Shown: positions 10,857-19,289, counted from the first letter of the stretch. The stretch is 64,000 nucleotides of DNA from Pectobacterium versatile (GCF_020166435.1 NZ_JAINZP010000006.1:124001-188000); one strand, 5' to 3'. Translations and numbers: made by a program. The notes: a model not told the origin generated them from the letters alone.

Positions 10857-10891
10857 GGGAAATATAACGACAGTGCTGGTTTTTGCTTTTA

Positions 10892-10965
10892 TCCCCGTCA
10901 TACTTGAAGTTGTAGGTTCTCTGAGTTTTCCTGCTTACCCTATATTCTAAATAATTTAAGTTACG
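10892..10965. repeat. Enterobacterial-type intergenic repeat
   Basis: The left end CCCCGTCATACTTGAAGTTG and right end TATTCTAAATAATTTAAGTT resemble the paired ends of a dispersed intergenic repeat I remember from Pectobacterium, Serratia and Yersinia chromosomes. It lies exactly at the junction between the hcp cassette and the acrD remnant. No second copy was seen in this window, so the call rests on memory. Confidence 0.4.
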
Positions 10966-11073
10966 CGATGGCGACCAGCAGCGGTGCAGGCTCAGCCAGT
11001 CAGCATGCTGTGGGGACGGGCGTGATCGGTGGCATGCTAGCCGCCGCTTTCCTCTGAAGGAGAAGGCATGATG
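10966..11073 (+). pseudogene. Decayed duplicate of the acrD 3' end
   Basis: Bases 10966-11046 match acrD 8765-8845 with only a few mismatches (start CGATGGCGACCAGCAGCGG). The match resumes at GCCGCCGCTTTCC (acrD from about 8890) and runs through the SD-like AAGGAGAAGGCATGATGG to 11073. About 45 bases between the blocks are missing, and the C-terminal frame is broken. Together with intact acrD it brackets the hcp cassette as a direct repeat of acrD ends, implying that the cassette came in with, or recombined into, an acrD end. Confidence 0.85.
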
Positions 11074-11104
11074 GAGCCATGTTCATGATGAAAATGGCTC
11101 CATC
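11070..11104. terminator. Hairpin at right edge of acrD remnant
   Basis: The 10-bp perfect stem GATGGAGCCA (11070-11079) with TGGCTCCATC (11095-11104) has a 15-base loop. It sits just past the 3' end of the isochorismatase-like gene, which reads toward it. No T-tract follows, so terminator function is uncertain. Confidence 0.4.
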
Positions 11105-11109
11105 GGGCT

Positions 11110-11655
11110 TTATGCCGAGAGGTAGTCCTCCACAGACTTAACGGTAGCATAGCCGAACTCAAAAGCGGCCATCATCGCCGCATGTGTTTGAGCGGCAGGC
11201 ACGTTCACGCCATTAAACGTAAGATCCAAGGTGGCGCAGGCGTCATGTAGCACAGTAACCGGATAACCCATGTCCGCCGCCGCACGTACTACAGCGTCGA
11301 TGCACATGTGGCTCATTGCTCCTACGACGACGATATCTTGAATATTGAAAGCATCCAACTGCTTCTTGAGATCCGTTTCTCGGAAGGCGTTGATGTATTT
11401 TTTGACGATTACGGGTTCCTTGCCATCCGGGGCGACGGCTGACTGAATCTGGGCGCCGTCGGATCCCTTGAGAAATATCCCAGCATCGTTGCTATCGGCT
11501 TCGTGCCGTATGTGGAAAACGGGAATATCGGTATTTCGTGCATGGGTAATTACCCTGCTAGCATTCGCTACAGCGGCTTCGATACCGGACAACGGCAATT
11601 TTCCAGTAGGCAGATACTCGTTTTGTAGATCAACGACTACAAGGCCTCGTTTCAT
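11110..11655 (-). CDS. Isochorismatase-like cysteine hydrolase
   Basis: A protein of 181 residues from the isochorismatase/nicotinamidase superfamily, probably cytoplasmic. The catalytic triad is Asp9 (VVVDLQNEY), Lys85 (VIVKKYINAF) and Cys118 (SHMCIDAVVRAA), with the cis-peptide region GAMSHMC. Members hydrolyse amides, isochorismate or related small molecules; nothing here fixes the substrate. It reads in the same direction as the metallo-beta-lactamase-fold gene about 175 bases upstream and may share its regulator. I see nothing notable in the spacer at 11656-11830. Confidence 0.8.
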   Translation of the reverse strand: MKRGLVVVDLQNEYLPTGKLPLSGIEAAVANASRVITHARNTDIPVFHIRHEADSNDAGIFLKGSDGAQIQSAVAPDGKEPVIVKKYINAFRETDLKKQLDAFNIQDIVVVGAMSHMCIDAVVRAAADMGYPVTVLHDACATLDLTFNGVNVPAAQTHAAMMAAFEFGYATVKSVEDYLSA

Positions 11656-11830
11656 AAACGATCTCCAGTCAAATTATCAACGTGATGTTTTGTGAAGGCA
11701 GAGACTCGTGCTGGCCCCTCACATAGTGTGTGCAGGAGTGGGTTGTTTACTAATCCATTCTCCAACTGAGCACCGAAGAGTTTGCAGGTCATCACTCGCG
11801 GCTGACTACTACGGTGCAATGTGATTTAAA

Positions 11831-12721
11831 TCAAAACGCCAACGAAGCGCCATCTTCTGGGATATCCACGCGGCTCTCAATACCCTGCTTCTTGACATAA
11901 GCCCGTAATTCTTCACGGGTCAAGGACATGTGATTAACTGCATCCATGTGCACCGCGACGATTTTCGCGTTTTTCGCAGCCTGTGACGCGCGCAGCACGT
12001 CTTCCTCACCCATGATGATTGCACCTTCGTATCCGGTCATTTTTGCTTTCCCGGCGTTGAGTACGATGACTTCGGGGTGATACGTCTCAATGGCCTGGTC
12101 TACCTCTTTACGCCAGATAGTGTCACCGGCCAAGTAAAGGGTCTTATAGCCTTTCGCTTGAAAAACGACGCCCATGGCTTCACCAAGAGGTTTTGCGAGA
12201 GCAGGAACGGCATACATTTCGTCTGTGCCATGCTGACCACCCGTTTTGGTGATTTTTACTCCGCCGAATTCAGCTTCATCAGTCAGTACACGCACGTCTT
12301 TGAAACCTTGAGAGCGAATCAACTGCGCATCCGTCTCATGCTGAGCAAACAACGGTATGTCTTTAGGTAATGCTTTTTGTGCCGCATCGTCCCAGTGGTC
12401 AAGATGGGTATGAGTAACGATGACTGCATCAACACCGGAGATGACTTTATCTGCCGATTCTGGTAAATCCACCAGCGGATTGCGGAGGTTACTGCGATAG
12501 GTACCTTCAAACCCAGGGTAAGCACCCTTTTTAGCTAGCATCGGATCGATCAAGAATGTCGTGCCTGCGTAAGTGATTTTCACTGTTGCATTACGAACCT
12601 GCTGCATTTCTACTTTATGCGTTGCAGCGGAGGCCAGAGTGTCGCTTTCTCCTGCCAACACCGGTGCGGTGACTGTGCCAAAAGCGATGCATAGTACGAG
12701 GGGAAGCGTTTTGAATTTCAT
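11831..12721 (-). CDS. Exported metallo-beta-lactamase-fold hydrolase
   Basis: A protein of 296 residues with a signal peptide (MKFKTLPLVLCIAFGTVTAPVLA, likely cut before GESD), so periplasmic. The metal motif is His104, His106, Asp108, His109 in VTHTHLDHW. Further ligand candidates are GQHG, YLAGDTIW and the late VHMDAVNHMS. The pattern resembles the UlaG/L-ascorbate-lactonase-like branch rather than true beta-lactamases. The substrate is unknown. It is divergent from the GlxA/AraC regulator 122 bases away, which probably controls it. Confidence 0.8.
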   Translation of the reverse strand: MKFKTLPLVLCIAFGTVTAPVLAGESDTLASAATHKVEMQQVRNATVKITYAGTTFLIDPMLAKKGAYPGFEGTYRSNLRNPLVDLPESADKVISGVDAVIVTHTHLDHWDDAAQKALPKDIPLFAQHETDAQLIRSQGFKDVRVLTDEAEFGGVKITKTGGQHGTDEMYAVPALAKPLGEAMGVVFQAKGYKTLYLAGDTIWRKEVDQAIETYHPEVIVLNAGKAKMTGYEGAIIMGEEDVLRASQAAKNAKIVAVHMDAVNHMSLTREELRAYVKKQGIESRVDIPEDGASLAF

Positions 12722-12843
12722 TTGATTAGTCCTGTTGATTATTCAAGGAGTCTATTTTTGCTCAATCCCCAAACGTTAAACAGTGACCTAAATGACATGT
12801 TTAGATAGAATTGGGCCATCAAGATTCAAACAGGGTCTAACCG

Positions 12844-13845
12844 ATGTCCTCCATACGTGTTGCGGTGCTCGCCTTCAATGGTGTAAGCCTGTTCCATCTC
12901 TCCGTGCCTGGGCTGGTATTCGGAACCGTTAAAACCGCGCAGAATGAACCTCAATACGAGGTCAGCTACTGCGCTGAGGTACCTGGCATGATAGAGAGCG
13001 ACCAGGGCATTGCTATAGCCGTTCTGCACGGGCTTGAGCTCATGCGGGAATCTGATGTCATCGTCATTCCGGCCTGGGGCGATCCTGCGGTTGTGGCATC
13101 AACACAACTAGTGGAGGTGCTTCAACTCGCCCATGCCCAAGGCAAGCTGATTGTGGGTTTATGTTTAGGTGCGTTTGTGCTCGGCGATGCCGGTTTACTT
13201 GATGAGAGAGAGGCGACTACGCACTGGATCGCGCGCGATATTTTTGCACAACGATTCCCGAAGGCTCGTTTTCGGCCCGAAGTGCTATACGCCAGTACCG
13301 ACAACATCATGACCTCTGCGGGAACCCTGGCAGCGATTGACTGTTGTTTGCATTTAGTGATGCAGCGGTACGGCGCTGAAACGGCAAATCGCACCGCAAA
13401 GCTCTTGGTGACCCCTCCGCATCGGCAGGGGGGGCAAGCACAATATGTTGAACACTCTGTCCCCCGGCTTGCTACCGAGGCCCATCTGTCTGATGTGTTG
13501 ACATGGGCGAGACAGAATCTGGCCAGCGAGCTTTCACTTGATCTTCTGGCTGAAAGGGCAAAGATGAGCAGGCGAACGTTTACTCGACGGTTCCGCGAAT
13601 CCACTGGCAGTACGGTAACCAAATGGCTAAATGCTGAGCGAGTTGTCAGAGCGCAAGAGCTATTGGAAACGACTGATTTGCCTATTGAATGTATCGCGGG
13701 TGAAGCCGGTTTTGGAACCTCCTTATCTTTAAGGCAACAATTTAGCGCTCAGTTAGGCACGTTGCCCTCTGACTATCGGCGGATGTTCTTTCGTAAAATG
13801 AATCCAAATGTGGAGACGAAAGGCCTTGAACGTTCTGCCAAGTAA
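12844..13845 (+). CDS. GlxA family transcriptional regulator (DJ-1/PfpI domain plus AraC HTH)
   Basis: A protein of 333 residues. Residues 1-190 are a DJ-1/PfpI-like sensor domain with the nucleophile-elbow motif VGLCLGAFVLGDAGLLDE. The C-terminal 100 residues are an AraC DNA-binding domain: first helix-turn-helix SLDLLAERAKMSRRTFTRRF, second PIECIAGEAGFGTSLSLRQQF. It lacks transmembrane segments and acts as a cytoplasmic regulator. The divergent promoter region with the metallo-beta-lactamase-fold gene (12722-12843) is its likely target. The effector molecule is unknown. Confidence 0.85.
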   Translation: MSSIRVAVLAFNGVSLFHLSVPGLVFGTVKTAQNEPQYEVSYCAEVPGMIESDQGIAIAVLHGLELMRESDVIVIPAWGDPAVVASTQLVEVLQLAHAQGKLIVGLCLGAFVLGDAGLLDEREATTHWIARDIFAQRFPKARFRPEVLYASTDNIMTSAGTLAAIDCCLHLVMQRYGAETANRTAKLLVTPPHRQGGQAQYVEHSVPRLATEAHLSDVLTWARQNLASELSLDLLAERAKMSRRTFTRRFRESTGSTVTKWLNAERVVRAQELLETTDLPIECIAGEAGFGTSLSLRQQFSAQLGTLPSDYRRMFFRKMNPNVETKGLERSAK

Positions 13846-13903
13846 GTCGTCTGTGCCGTCTATTTATGGTGAAATTCATCAAACTGTAAAAAAAGGTAAC
13901 TAC

Positions 13904-13940
13904 GTTATGTCCTGCTAAATGACGCAACCAAGGACATAAC
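13904..13940 (+). promoter_or_regulatory. Perfect inverted repeat covering the SD of the phosphatase operon
   Basis: GTTATGTCCT (13904-13913) is matched exactly by AGGACATAAC (13931-13940), with a 17-base spacer. The right arm contains the SD (AAGGA, 13930-13934) and ends one base before the ATG at 13942. In mRNA the arms could pair and hide the SD; in DNA they could be an operator. It does not match the Zur or PhoB consensus I know. Confidence 0.6.
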
Positions 13941-13941
13941 A

Positions 13942-15687
13942 ATGAAAGCTCGCTGGTTACTGCCTTTACTGATTTCTGCTGCTTTACCGGGGATGGTGCA
14001 GGCTCAGGCTATTTATCCCATTGACCGTGCCACCATGCTGGCAGGCGGAAAATTCGATTTTAAAGTCGAGTTTGATGAAGTACTTAAGCCAGAAGATATC
14101 CGTATTCTGATCAACGGCAAGGATTACCAGCAGGTGCTGGGCAAAACGGCCTCGTTTGTTGAGCGTGAAGATGGCGGCAACGCGTCCACGATCTGGCTGC
14201 GCGACGTGAACTTGCCGGAAGCAGGCAAGTATGTGGTAGAGGCGGAAGCCAAAGGTAAAAAGACGCAGGTGAACTGGGAGGTTTATTCGGCGTCTGGTAC
14301 GCGTAAAGCCAAAAACGTGATTCTGTTTATCGGCGATGGCCTGTCCGTTGCGCACCGTACTGGCGCGCGCATCCTGTCCAAAGGGGTGACGGAAGGGAAA
14401 GCGGACGGTCGTCTGGCGATTGATGACCTGCAATATATGGCGTTTGCCGGTACGTCCAGTACCGACTCTATCGCGGCCGACAGCGCCAACACCATGAGCG
14501 CCTACATGACCGGTCACAAATCCGGTGTGAACGCACTGGGTGTGTACGTCAGCCGTAGCAAAAATTCACTGGAACACCCGAAGCAGGAAACGCTGGGTGA
14601 GCTGCTGACCCGTTCTACCAAGATGTCTGTCGGCGTAGTCAGCGATGCTGAACTTCAGGACGCCACGCCAGCGGCAGTTGTCTCTCATACCCGCCGTCGC
14701 GCGGATAAAGCCGAAATCGTCGAGATGTTCTACAACGTGCAGCCTACCGTCATGCTGGGCGGCGGTTCTGCTTACTTCCTGCCGAAAAGCACGCCGGGCT
14801 CGAAGCGTAAAGACGAAACCAACTACGTTGAGAAATTCCAGCAGGCGGGTTATTCACTGGTTACTGACGCAGATTCACTGAAGAAAAACGCGGCACAGGC
14901 TACCAAGCTGCTGGGGCTGTTCCACACCGGCAACATGGATGGCGTGATAGATCGTCGTTTCCTGAAAAACGATGTCGCCAAGAAATTCCCGAACCAGCCT
15001 GACCTGACGGACATGACGCAGGCGGCGCTGGATGTGCTGTCCAAAAACCAAGACGGCTTCTTCCTGATGGTGGAATCTGCACTGATCGACAAAGCGTCTC
15101 ACCCGTTGGATTGGGAACGCGCTTTCACTAACACCATCATGCTGGATCAGTCTGTCGCGATCGCCAAGAAATTCGCCGAGAAAAACCCGGATACGATGAT
15201 TATCGTGACGGGCGACCATACGCATGGTCTGTCTATCATCGGAACCATTGATGACAACAAGCCTGGCACCGAGATGCGTGAGAAGGTCGGCGTGTATGAA
15301 GATGCGGGCTACCCGAACTATAAGGATGCCAACAAAGACGGCTATCCGGATGATCTGAACGTTTCTAAACGTCTGGCCGTGTTCTTCAACAACTTCCCTG
15401 ACTATTACGAGACGTTCCGTCCGAAGCTGGATGGCCAGTTCGTTCCTGCTATCAAGAACGAAAAAGATGAATACGTTGCCAACAAAGCCTACGAGAAAGT
15501 GCAGGGTGCGGTATTCCGCGAAGGGATTCTGCCACGTTCTTCCGATACGGGCGTTCATGCCGTTGACGACATGGTGATTCAGGCGAGCGGCCCAGGCGCA
15601 GAGCGTATCCGTGGTTACATGGAAAACACCGATCTGTTCCGGGTGATTGTTGATGCACTGGCGGTGAAACCGCAGGACAAAAAGTAA
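13942..15687 (+). CDS. Periplasmic alkaline-phosphatase-superfamily enzyme
   Basis: A protein of 581 residues with a clear signal peptide (MKARWLLPLLISAALPGMVQA). An N-terminal beta-rich segment (to about residue 118) precedes an alkaline phosphatase domain: metal motif FIGDGLS with Asp132, nucleophile region AADSANTMSAYMTG with Ser181 aligned to Ser102 of PhoA, GFFLMVESALID, TGDHTHG, and a late DTGVHAVDD. The superfamily hydrolyses phosphomonoesters with two zinc ions and a magnesium. It is the first gene of a four-gene operon with a small exported protein and an ABC transporter, unlike classical phoA. The substrate is unknown. Confidence 0.85.
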   Translation: MKARWLLPLLISAALPGMVQAQAIYPIDRATMLAGGKFDFKVEFDEVLKPEDIRILINGKDYQQVLGKTASFVEREDGGNASTIWLRDVNLPEAGKYVVEAEAKGKKTQVNWEVYSASGTRKAKNVILFIGDGLSVAHRTGARILSKGVTEGKADGRLAIDDLQYMAFAGTSSTDSIAADSANTMSAYMTGHKSGVNALGVYVSRSKNSLEHPKQETLGELLTRSTKMSVGVVSDAELQDATPAAVVSHTRRRADKAEIVEMFYNVQPTVMLGGGSAYFLPKSTPGSKRKDETNYVEKFQQAGYSLVTDADSLKKNAAQATKLLGLFHTGNMDGVIDRRFLKNDVAKKFPNQPDLTDMTQAALDVLSKNQDGFFLMVESALIDKASHPLDWERAFTNTIMLDQSVAIAKKFAEKNPDTMIIVTGDHTHGLSIIGTIDDNKPGTEMREKVGVYEDAGYPNYKDANKDGYPDDLNVSKRLAVFFNNFPDYYETFRPKLDGQFVPAIKNEKDEYVANKAYEKVQGAVFREGILPRSSDTGVHAVDDMVIQASGPGAERIRGYMENTDLFRVIVDALAVKPQDKK

Positions 15688-15699
15688 TCCTACGACGCT

Positions 15700-16179
15700 A
15701 TGAATAATGCGAAATGCAGCAAAGCGGGGGCAACCCCGCTTTTATTCTCTTGGTTGCGTGCGGTGCTGGTGCTCCTCCTCCTTGGTGGCATCACCCCAGT
15801 AAACGCCGCGCAGTCTGAACTCTCCTTCGATAAGCTGTACGCCTCTTACGGCGTGCTGGGTCTGGAATTCTCCAATGACGTCAAAGCGCTCTCCGGTAAA
15901 CGGGTCAAGATGCGCGGCTTTATGGCACCGCCGCTCAAAGCGGAGTCACAATTCTTTGTATTAACCAAAATGCCGATGGCGCTGTGCCCCTTCTGTTCGT
16001 CTGATGCGGACTGGCCTGAAGATATCCTCGTCGTTTACCTTGCCAAACGTCAGACCTTCGTACAGAACAACACCATGATTGAGGTGGAAGGTGTGCTGGA
16101 ACACGGATCGTGGACCGACCCTGAAACGGGTTTTGTCAGCCTGCTGCGACTGCGTGAAGCCACGTTCGATACCCTTTAG
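15700..16179 (+). CDS. Small exported protein of the phosphatase-ABC operon (DUF3299-like)
   Basis: A protein of 159 residues with an N-terminal hydrophobic export signal (LFSWLRAVLVLLLLGGITPV, cut near NAA). The mature part resembles an OB-like periplasmic domain: VKALSGKRVKMRGFMAPPL, then LTKMPMALCPFCSSDADWPED with a CPFC pair, and IEVEGVLEHG. I remember this as DUF3299-like, of unknown function. It starts 12 bases after the phosphatase gene and ends 8 before the ATPase gene, so they are co-transcribed. The Cys pair may bind metal or be redox-active (inference). Confidence 0.75.
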   Translation: MNNAKCSKAGATPLLFSWLRAVLVLLLLGGITPVNAAQSELSFDKLYASYGVLGLEFSNDVKALSGKRVKMRGFMAPPLKAESQFFVLTKMPMALCPFCSSDADWPEDILVVYLAKRQTFVQNNTMIEVEGVLEHGSWTDPETGFVSLLRLREATFDTL

Positions 16180-16187
16180 GAGCGCTG

Positions 16188-16880
16188 ATGGCTGAGTTAT
16201 TGATTCAACACCTGAGTGTGACCTTCCCCGATACGTCCGAGGCGGTGCTGGATATTCCCGCGCTGTCTATTCGTTCTGGCGAGCGAGTCGCGGTGATGGG
16301 GCCTTCTGGCTCCGGTAAGACCACGCTGGTGAATGCCATCACCGGGATGGATCACAGCGGAACGGGCTGTGTGCAGTGGGAAAAGCAGGATATCTGGCAG
16401 ATGAACGAAGCGGAACGCGACCGCTGGCGGGCACAACACATCGGGTTGGTGATGCAGGATTTCCATCTTTTCCCCGGCCTGAGTGCGATAGAGAACGTCT
16501 TACTGCCCGCGCAGTTTCACCACTGGCGGATCCCCGCGGCGCTCAGGCAACGGGCGGCAGATCTGCTGGCGCAGGTCGGGCTGGATACCGCGAACCGTCC
16601 GATTGAAGTGCTATCACGCGGCGAGAAGCAGCGGGTGGCCGTCGCGCGAGCCTTGCTCAGCAAACCAGACATCATCGTCGCCGATGAGCCGACGGCCAGT
16701 CTGGACGCGCAGAGCGGTGAGCAGATTGCCGATCTGCTGGTGACGCTGGCGCGTGATAGCCGGGCGACGCTTATCGCCATTACGCACGATGCGCGTCTGG
16801 CATCGCAGATGTCGCGCCGTATTCAACTGGAAAAAGGACGCCTTGTGGCGGACACGCCGTATCAGGAGGATCGCGCATGA
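16188..16880 (+). CDS. ABC transporter ATP-binding protein, LolD/MacB type
   Basis: A protein of 230 residues. Walker A GPSGSGKTTLVN, Q-loop LVMQDFHLFPGLSA, signature LSRGEKQRVAVARAL, Walker B IIVADEPTASLD and the H-loop ITHD are all intact. It belongs to the subfamily paired with FtsX-type permeases (LolCDE, MacB, YbbAP). It overlaps the permease gene by 4 bases (ATGA), implying coupled translation and a shared complex. Confidence 0.88.
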   Translation: MAELLIQHLSVTFPDTSEAVLDIPALSIRSGERVAVMGPSGSGKTTLVNAITGMDHSGTGCVQWEKQDIWQMNEAERDRWRAQHIGLVMQDFHLFPGLSAIENVLLPAQFHHWRIPAALRQRAADLLAQVGLDTANRPIEVLSRGEKQRVAVARALLSKPDIIVADEPTASLDAQSGEQIADLLVTLARDSRATLIAITHDARLASQMSRRIQLEKGRLVADTPYQEDRA

Positions 16881-18268
16881 TTCCTTGGCGTCTTATCTGG
16901 GTCGACTGGCGTCGGCTCTGGCCGGGAGTGCTGGTCGTGGTGTTGCTGATCGCGACGGCGACAGCGTTAAGTATTTCGGTGAGTTTGCAGGAAAGGGCGC
17001 TGCGCATGGGCAGCGCCAAAGCGGCTGACCGTTTCGATCTAGTGATCGGCGCGCCGGGGAGTGAAACCCAACTGGTGCTGTCGTCCGTGTTCCTACAACC
17101 GTCGGCGCTGACGCTGATTCCTGCGCAGGTGTTGACCGATCTGGAGAAGAACCCGCTGGTCGCCTGGGCGGCACCGGTCGCGTTTGGTGATTTCTATCAG
17201 GGGATGCCGATTGTCGGCACCACGCCGCCGCTGGTCACGGATAACGGTAAGCGACCACTTACCGCCGGACGTGTGTTCAACGACGGTTTTGAAGCCGTGG
17301 TGGGGGCGCAAACGGGGCTGACGGTTGGGAGTACATTTAGCCCAATTCATGGTCAGGTGGGTACGGAAGGGGCGCACGCGCACGATGACGTCACCTACAC
17401 CGTAGTCGGTGTTTTTCCTGCTGACGGCAGCGCGTGGGATAAAGCGATTCTGGTACCGGTGAACGCGGTGTGGCGAGTACACGGCATCCATCCACCGCAT
17501 GGTGCGGACGATGATCACGACCACAATGAGCATGAGGGAGAACATGATCATGAGGGTGAACATGGCGGCCATACGCATGATGAAACCGCGCATGCCGATG
17601 AGCATCACAACGAGTCGCATCCAGCGGAAGGTGCGGAAAGTGATGATCATCATGCTACTGTCGCTCAGCCAGTAACGGTTCCACACGATGACGAGTACGG
17701 CGAAGCAGAAGCCCACGGGCACGCGCATCAGGCTGGTTTGCCCGCGATTGTCGTTAAACCGAAAACGATCGCTGGCGCTTATCAACTGCGTTCGTTGTAT
17801 CGCAGCAACACGACGCTGGCGGTGTTTCCCAGCGAAGTGCTGGTGAAGCTTTACTCGATGCTGGGCGATATTCGTGAACTGCTGACTTATATCTCGCTGG
17901 GTACGCAGGGGTTAGTCGGTGTTGCGGTGGCGATGGTGGCGGTTATCCATCTGCGGCAGCGGCAGAAACAGATTGGCGCACTCCGTGCCTTTGGCGCGCC
18001 GCGCTACGGCATTTTCACGCTGATTTGGAGCGGGTTGATGTCGCTGGTGAGCGTCGGCGTGCTGCTGGGCGTCGGGCTGGGTTATCTTGCTGCCCGTGCG
18101 ATTGCGGTGGTCATGAGCGAGAAAAGCGGCTTCGTCCTGCCAGTGACGCTGGAATGGGAGGATATCCACTTCGTCCTGCTCCTGTTGCTGGTTGCCGCCG
18201 TGGTTCTCACCATCCCCGCGATGCTGTCTTACCGCCAATCTCCTGCTACGGCGCTGCGTGGCGAGTAA
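16877..18268 (+). CDS. FtsX-type ABC permease with a histidine-rich periplasmic loop
   Basis: A protein of 463 residues. TM1 is at about 14-34, followed by a MacB-like periplasmic domain (to about 330), then three TMs in the C-terminal 130 residues (LVGVAVAMVAVIHL, IWSGLMSLVSVGVLLGVGLGY, FVLLLLLVAAVVLTIP) and the end YRQSPATALRGE. Residues 202-284 are an acidic His-rich insert with 21 His in 83 residues, expected in the periplasm. Such loops bind zinc, copper or nickel. With the metal-dependent phosphatase gene in the same operon, a role in metal handling is plausible but inferred. Alternatives are lipoprotein or peptide release by a mechanotransmission mechanism. Confidence 0.85.
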   Translation: MIPWRLIWVDWRRLWPGVLVVVLLIATATALSISVSLQERALRMGSAKAADRFDLVIGAPGSETQLVLSSVFLQPSALTLIPAQVLTDLEKNPLVAWAAPVAFGDFYQGMPIVGTTPPLVTDNGKRPLTAGRVFNDGFEAVVGAQTGLTVGSTFSPIHGQVGTEGAHAHDDVTYTVVGVFPADGSAWDKAILVPVNAVWRVHGIHPPHGADDDHDHNEHEGEHDHEGEHGGHTHDETAHADEHHNESHPAEGAESDDHHATVAQPVTVPHDDEYGEAEAHGHAHQAGLPAIVVKPKTIAGAYQLRSLYRSNTTLAVFPSEVLVKLYSMLGDIRELLTYISLGTQGLVGVAVAMVAVIHLRQRQKQIGALRAFGAPRYGIFTLIWSGLMSLVSVGVLLGVGLGYLAARAIAVVMSEKSGFVLPVTLEWEDIHFVLLLLLVAAVVLTIPAMLSYRQSPATALRGE

Positions 18269-18536
18269 CGTACGGCGAAATGCGGCGGGCTAAATCGTTA
18301 AGCTAAGCCGTCTGGGTATCGGGCGTGTCGTTTCTGCGTCCGATGCTTTCGTCCTTGCCTTATTACTGAGCGCCCGCTGGTTTCCTTTATGGAGGAATAG
18401 AAAGAGTCTGAGACGCGTGGCGTATCTCGAGGTATTTGGTCTAGCCTCTTTGAAAGATAAACGCTAACGTTTGGTAAAAATTCGAATTGCGTAGGGTATA
18501 AGTGAAATTTTGGTCTGCAATACTTACTCAGTTATA
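18269..18536. other. Spacer after the ABC operon
   Basis: I see no credible gene, terminator or repeat here. Base composition falls from the GC-rich operon into the AT-rich car region. Confidence 0.5.
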
Positions 18537-18921
18537 TAAAGTTGGATTTGCTGCTTCGGTATATCAATTGCACTAGCCACATTTTCAAAAAGACGAATCT
18601 GTCGCGCCGAACCTTGAACTCATACGCTATTGGTTGTGGAGTACGCCACAATTACATACTGAGTATTCGTGTCAATGGTCATGCGGGCGTCTGCAGTTGC
18701 TACGCGATTACCTCCGTTTCCACATAGACTGGTGGCCCAGAAACATAAAATGCCCCTGTCTGCCGATTAAAACGTAATGAAAAATGTGTCTCATAAAGGC
18801 CTGAAGACTTAAAATAAGCAACCAGTGATCGAAGGAGGTATAGGCTAAATAACTTCGCACATTGATACTTCACTTCTCTCATCGCGCGAGGCCAGTGCTG
18901 ACGGGGTGCAACTTCCTGCAA
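18537..18921 (-). pseudogene. Possible degraded gene, minus strand
   Basis: On the minus strand two adjoining frames have protein-like composition. One (18921 to 18700) ends in YETHFSLRFNRQTGAFYVSG. The other (about 18735 to 18537, with one internal stop) contains GNGGNRVATADARMTIDTN and then IRLFENVASAIDIPKQQIQ. A frameshift near 18725 would join them. I recognise neither, and the assignment as one broken gene is tentative; it could be chance open sequence. Confidence 0.3.
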
Positions 18922-19289
18922 GTATAGCGTTATTATGCAAAATCATTTAGGGGGAACTCGATTTATCACAAAAAATATTGTAAATAAATTTGAATAATTC
19001 CAGGGAATTTATTTTTTTAAAATAAATCAAAAATAAATCAAGAAAAATTCAAGGAGTGTAATTGAATTAAAAAAAATCCCAATCTATAGTCCTCCGGTTG
19101 TAGCTTAAGATTTAGTGAATGCTGATACAGCACCGATTTTTCATTGATTATCAATGAAGTAGTGGTGATTGAGCTTAAAAATCATAAAGCGGTTCATTAT
19201 GTAAGTGCCAAAATGAAAGGAAAATGAAGATACACCACGAAAATATAATTAATTTATCGTGTAAATTATTGACTCTTTTAATAAGAAGA
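18922..19289. other. AT-rich region upstream of the carA fragment and carR
   Basis: This stretch is very AT-rich with no open frame of note. An imperfect dyad CACGA...TCGTG spans about 19237-19260. The transcription start for carR probably lies here or in the following carA-derived segment, but I cannot place a promoter with confidence. Confidence 0.5.

Noticed and set aside
13846-13941. Zur or PhoB box before the phosphatase operon
   Set aside because: The inverted repeat there does not match either consensus; only the repeat itself is reported.
17500-17730. His-rich coding stretch considered as a tandem DNA repeat or CRISPR
   Set aside because: It is low-complexity coding sequence without regular repeat-spacer periodicity; no CRISPR array is visible anywhere in the window.
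17093-17785. Long minus-strand frame opposite the His-rich permease segment
   Set aside because: A shadow frame caused by the biased His/Asp/Glu codons on the plus strand.
18542-18727. 61-codon plus-strand frame
   Set aside because: Cys-rich, unnatural composition and no SD; it overlaps the more protein-like minus-strand remnant.
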